7,216 nt of DNA. Origin: Actinomycetota bacterium (GTDB lineage: Bacteria > Actinomycetota > Acidimicrobiia > Acidimicrobiales > CADCSY01). The translations under genes were made by a program, and so were the position numbers. Below are positions 6,126 through 7,216 of the stretch, piece by piece. The stretch covers positions 1-7,216 of the forward strand of contig JACOTK010000294.1 in the NCBI GenBank assembly GCA_016178435.1, given 5' to 3'. Under the pieces are notes generated by a model that was not told the origin of the DNA, made no database searches, and saw nothing but the letters and a program-made list of their open reading frames with translations. How positions within the stretch are numbered: position 1 is the first letter of the stretch; each line of letters opens with the position of its first letter.

Positions 6126-6635
6126 ATGGTCGACGACAACGAAGAACTGGAAAAGGAAGTCATCGATGCCGCCGAGCTCGACGACGCCGATCTCGACGAA
6201 GAGCTCCTCGATGACGACATCGTCGACATTGACGATCTCGGCGACGACGAGCTGATCGGCGACGATCTCGTCCCCATCGACGAGGTCATCGCCGATGAGG
6301 AGGGTGTTGACATCGACGACGTGATCGTGGCGCCCGTGCCCAAGAAGGCTGCCTCGGTTGAGGGCGATACGGACGAGGACGAGGACGAGGACGACGAGGA
6401 CCCCGACGACGTCGAGGCCGACCTCGACACCATCCTGAAGGATCGCCTTGTCGTCGCCGATGACGACGAGGACGAGGACGAGGACGAGGGAGCTGCCGAG
6501 ACCGACGACCGCGGGGACACCGCCAAGGTGCGTCCGCGGGCGGCAGGGGAGTTCCTGTGCATGTCGTGCTTCCTGGTCATGCCGCAAAACCAGTTGGCTG
6601 ACCCCAAACGCCAGATCTGTCGGGACTGCTCTTGA
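6126..6635 (+). CDS. DUF4193-like acidic protein with C-terminal zinc ribbon
   Basis: The 169-residue protein is dominated by Asp and Glu through residue 128 and ends in a compact CxxC...CxxC ribbon: FLCMSCFLVMPQNQLAD, with Cys145 and Cys148, then CRDC with Cys165 and Cys168. The F-C-x2-CFLV...QLA pattern matches the actinobacterial DUF4193 family, whose function is unknown; members are usually about 100 residues, so this one is enlarged by its acidic region. Zn binding is expected from the four cysteines. Two acidic runs (83-92 and 112-121) are encoded by GACGAG hexamer repeats. ATG 6126 was chosen over ATG 6120 because AAGGGA ends 5 bases before it, whereas it overlaps 6120. The acidic tail may mimic nucleic acid or bind basic partners or cations, but that is speculation. 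Confidence 0.88.
   Translation: MVDDNEELEKEVIDAAELDDADLDEELLDDDIVDIDDLGDDELIGDDLVPIDEVIADEEGVDIDDVIVAPVPKKAASVEGDTDEDEDEDDEDPDDVEADLDTILKDRLVVADDDEDEDEDEGAAETDDRGDTAKVRPRAAGEFLCMSCFLVMPQNQLADPKRQICRDCS
6372..6488 (+). repeat. Two GACGAG hexanucleotide tracts inside the DUF4193-like gene
   Basis: GACGAG is repeated three times in 6372-6389, followed by related GAC/GAG codons, and four times in 6465-6488. Both tracts keep the reading frame and encode alternating Asp-Glu. Gains or losses of a unit would change the acidic run by two residues without a frameshift. Confidence 0.8.
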
Positions 6636-6677
6636 TGCATCACCGCCTCTCGATGGAGCGTTGTCGTTTGACTTAAT

Positions 6678-6720
6678 CCGGGCCGCAAGCCCATGGCTTC
6701 AGCCGTGGGTCAAGGCCCGG
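6678..6720 (+). repeat. IS left-end imperfect hairpin
   Basis: The outer arms CCGGGCC (6678-6684) and GGCCCGG (6714-6720) are exact complements. Inside, CCCATGGC (6690-6697) pairs with GCCGTGGG (6702-6709) through one T-G wobble around the loop TTCA. The inner hairpin has the form found at IS605-family ends and bound by TnpA. CAA (6686-6688), just 5' of the inner stem, could act as the guide that pairs with TTG of the cleavage site. It could also act as terminator for the preceding gene. Confidence 0.65.
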
Positions 6721-6738
6721 TCGGCCTGGGATGGCCGA
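6721..6738 (+). repeat. Second short hairpin in the IS leader
   Basis: TCGGCC (6721-6726) and GGCCGA (6733-6738) are exact complements around a 6-base loop, directly after the left-end hairpin and before tnpA. It may limit read-through into the transposase gene, as secondary structure does in IS200-type leaders, but this is inferred from position. Confidence 0.35.
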
Positions 6739-6806
6739 AGCGCGTAAGCGTTCCCTCGGGGGTCGTGTCGGTTCGCTGTCATAGGTGCTGGGTAGGGTGG
6801 ACGGTG

Positions 6807-6986
6807 ATGGGCTACCGGTCGACGAACAAGACGGTGTACGCCGCGAAGTACCACATCATTTGGTGCCCGAAGTATCGGCGCCGGGTGCTCGTCGGCGCGG
6901 TCGAGGACCGACTCAACCAGCTCATCGTCGAGGTCACCGGCGAGCTCGTCCGCCGGTACGTCGAGAACCAGAAGACGGCGGCCTGA
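6807..6986 (+). pseudogene. tnpA: Internally deleted IS200/IS605 transposase TnpA
   Basis: Y1-type TnpA is a small HUH nuclease (about 130-155 residues) that cuts and joins single-stranded element ends. Here only 59 residues remain. The N-terminal part is typical (TNKTVYAAKYHIIWCPKYRRRVLVGAVEDRL, seen at 6-36 in two overlapping pieces: KYHIIWCPKYRRR and VLVGAVEDRL), and the C-terminal catalytic helix RRYVENQK (49-56) keeps Tyr51 and Gln55. The central part, including the PDHVH/HUH metal site, is missing: compared by memory with IS608 TnpA about 70 residues were lost, in frame, near residues 43-46. No stop or frameshift interrupts it. It cannot be an active transposase alone. The stop is followed after one base by the tnpB ATG, so translational coupling is kept. 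Confidence 0.85.
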
Positions 6987-6987
6987 G

Positions 6988-7216
6988 ATGGCGCACCGCT
7001 ACCGCCTCGACCCCGAGCCCGCGGCCGAGACGATGCTCGTTCGGCACTGCAGCGACGCGCGGTTCGTGTGGAATCTGGCGTTGGAACAGGCGAACAGCCG
7101 CCGGCCGGGCCGCGGCCCGACCCCGGGGGCCGCCGCGCGGATGCGCCAGTTGGCGGAGGCCCGCCGGCACAGCTGGTTGGGTGAGGGTTCGAGCTCGGTG
7201 CAACAACAGGCCCTCC
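6988..7216 (+). CDS. tnpB: TnpB RNA-guided nuclease of IS605 family (5' part, cut by window end)
   Basis: The first 76 codons are open to the last base. The start MAHRYRLDPEP, then ARFVWNLALEQ (24-34) and GEGSSSVQQQAL (65-76), are typical of the TnpB/OrfB N-terminal helix-turn-helix domain. TnpB proteins are omega-RNA-guided DNA nucleases related to Cas12 that help retain the element; their RuvC residues and zinc finger would lie beyond the window, so completeness is unknown. The ATG is one base after the tnpA stop, as expected for an IS605-type operon. Confidence 0.88.
   Translation, partial: MAHRYRLDPEPAAETMLVRHCSDARFVWNLALEQANSRRPGRGPTPGAAARMRQLAEARRHSWLGEGSSSVQQQAL

Larger units (their letters stand above)
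6673..7216 (+). mobile_element. IS200/IS605-family element, left part (continues beyond window)
   Basis: A left-end hairpin, a shortened Y1-type tnpA and the 5' part of tnpB occur in the order typical of IS605-like elements. These transpose as single strands without terminal inverted repeats or target duplication. The left boundary is placed just after TTGAC (6668-6672), a likely target and cleavage sequence, lying 37 bases after the DUF4193-like stop codon (33-base gap). The exact edge is inferred, and the right end lies outside the window. Confidence 0.75.

Noticed and set aside
6113..6694. Minus-strand Ser-rich frame opposite the DUF4193-like gene
   Set aside because: The serine runs are the antisense reading of GACGAG repeats; the plus strand has a promoter, ribosome site and zinc ribbon.

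Overview
This high-GC window looks like chromosomal DNA from an actinobacterium, plausibly an Acidimicrobiia-like lineage. The basis is gene content and style: a DUF4193-type acidic zinc-ribbon protein, a long two-domain ThyX-like protein, a LysM/lytic transglycosylase, GTG and possible leaderless starts, and strong GC3 bias. The lineage is an inference. No RNA gene, CRISPR array or replication origin was seen.

Layout: (1) lspA, the lipoprotein signal peptidase (+), starts near the left edge. (2) A 40-residue membrane or lipoprotein-like peptide lies on the minus strand, convergent with lspA; a 10-bp inverted repeat sits between the two. (3) A 535-residue duplicated ThyX homologue (+) follows, divergent from the small peptide. 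(4) A secreted protein with two LysM domains and an SLT-type lytic transglycosylase domain (+) comes next. (5) On the minus strand, convergent with it, is a two-gene unit: a RecB/Cas4-like PD-(D/E)XK nuclease with four cysteines placed like an Fe-S site, then a crotonase-family protein. The crotonase and transglycosylase genes share a CTAG tetramer as their stop codons. (6) A small unknown protein (+) is divergent from the nuclease. (7) A DUF4193-like Asp/Glu-rich protein with a C-terminal CxxC...CxxC zinc ribbon (+) has a recognisable promoter. (8) The right end is the start of an IS200/IS605-family element: a left-end hairpin, a tnpA with an in-frame internal deletion that removes the HUH motif, and the 5' part of tnpB, which runs off the window.

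The genes do not form one pathway. lspA, the lipoprotein-like peptide and the LysM transglycosylase all belong to the cell envelope. The nuclease, crotonase and ThyX-like genes are separate housekeeping or accessory functions. The most unusual points are the ThyX-like protein, whose signature motif is split between two degenerate halves; the crotonase lacking both canonical catalytic glutamates; the miniaturised tnpA next to an apparently intact tnpB start; and the tiny possible LspA substrate next to lspA. I found no convincing evidence of a complete new multi-gene system.
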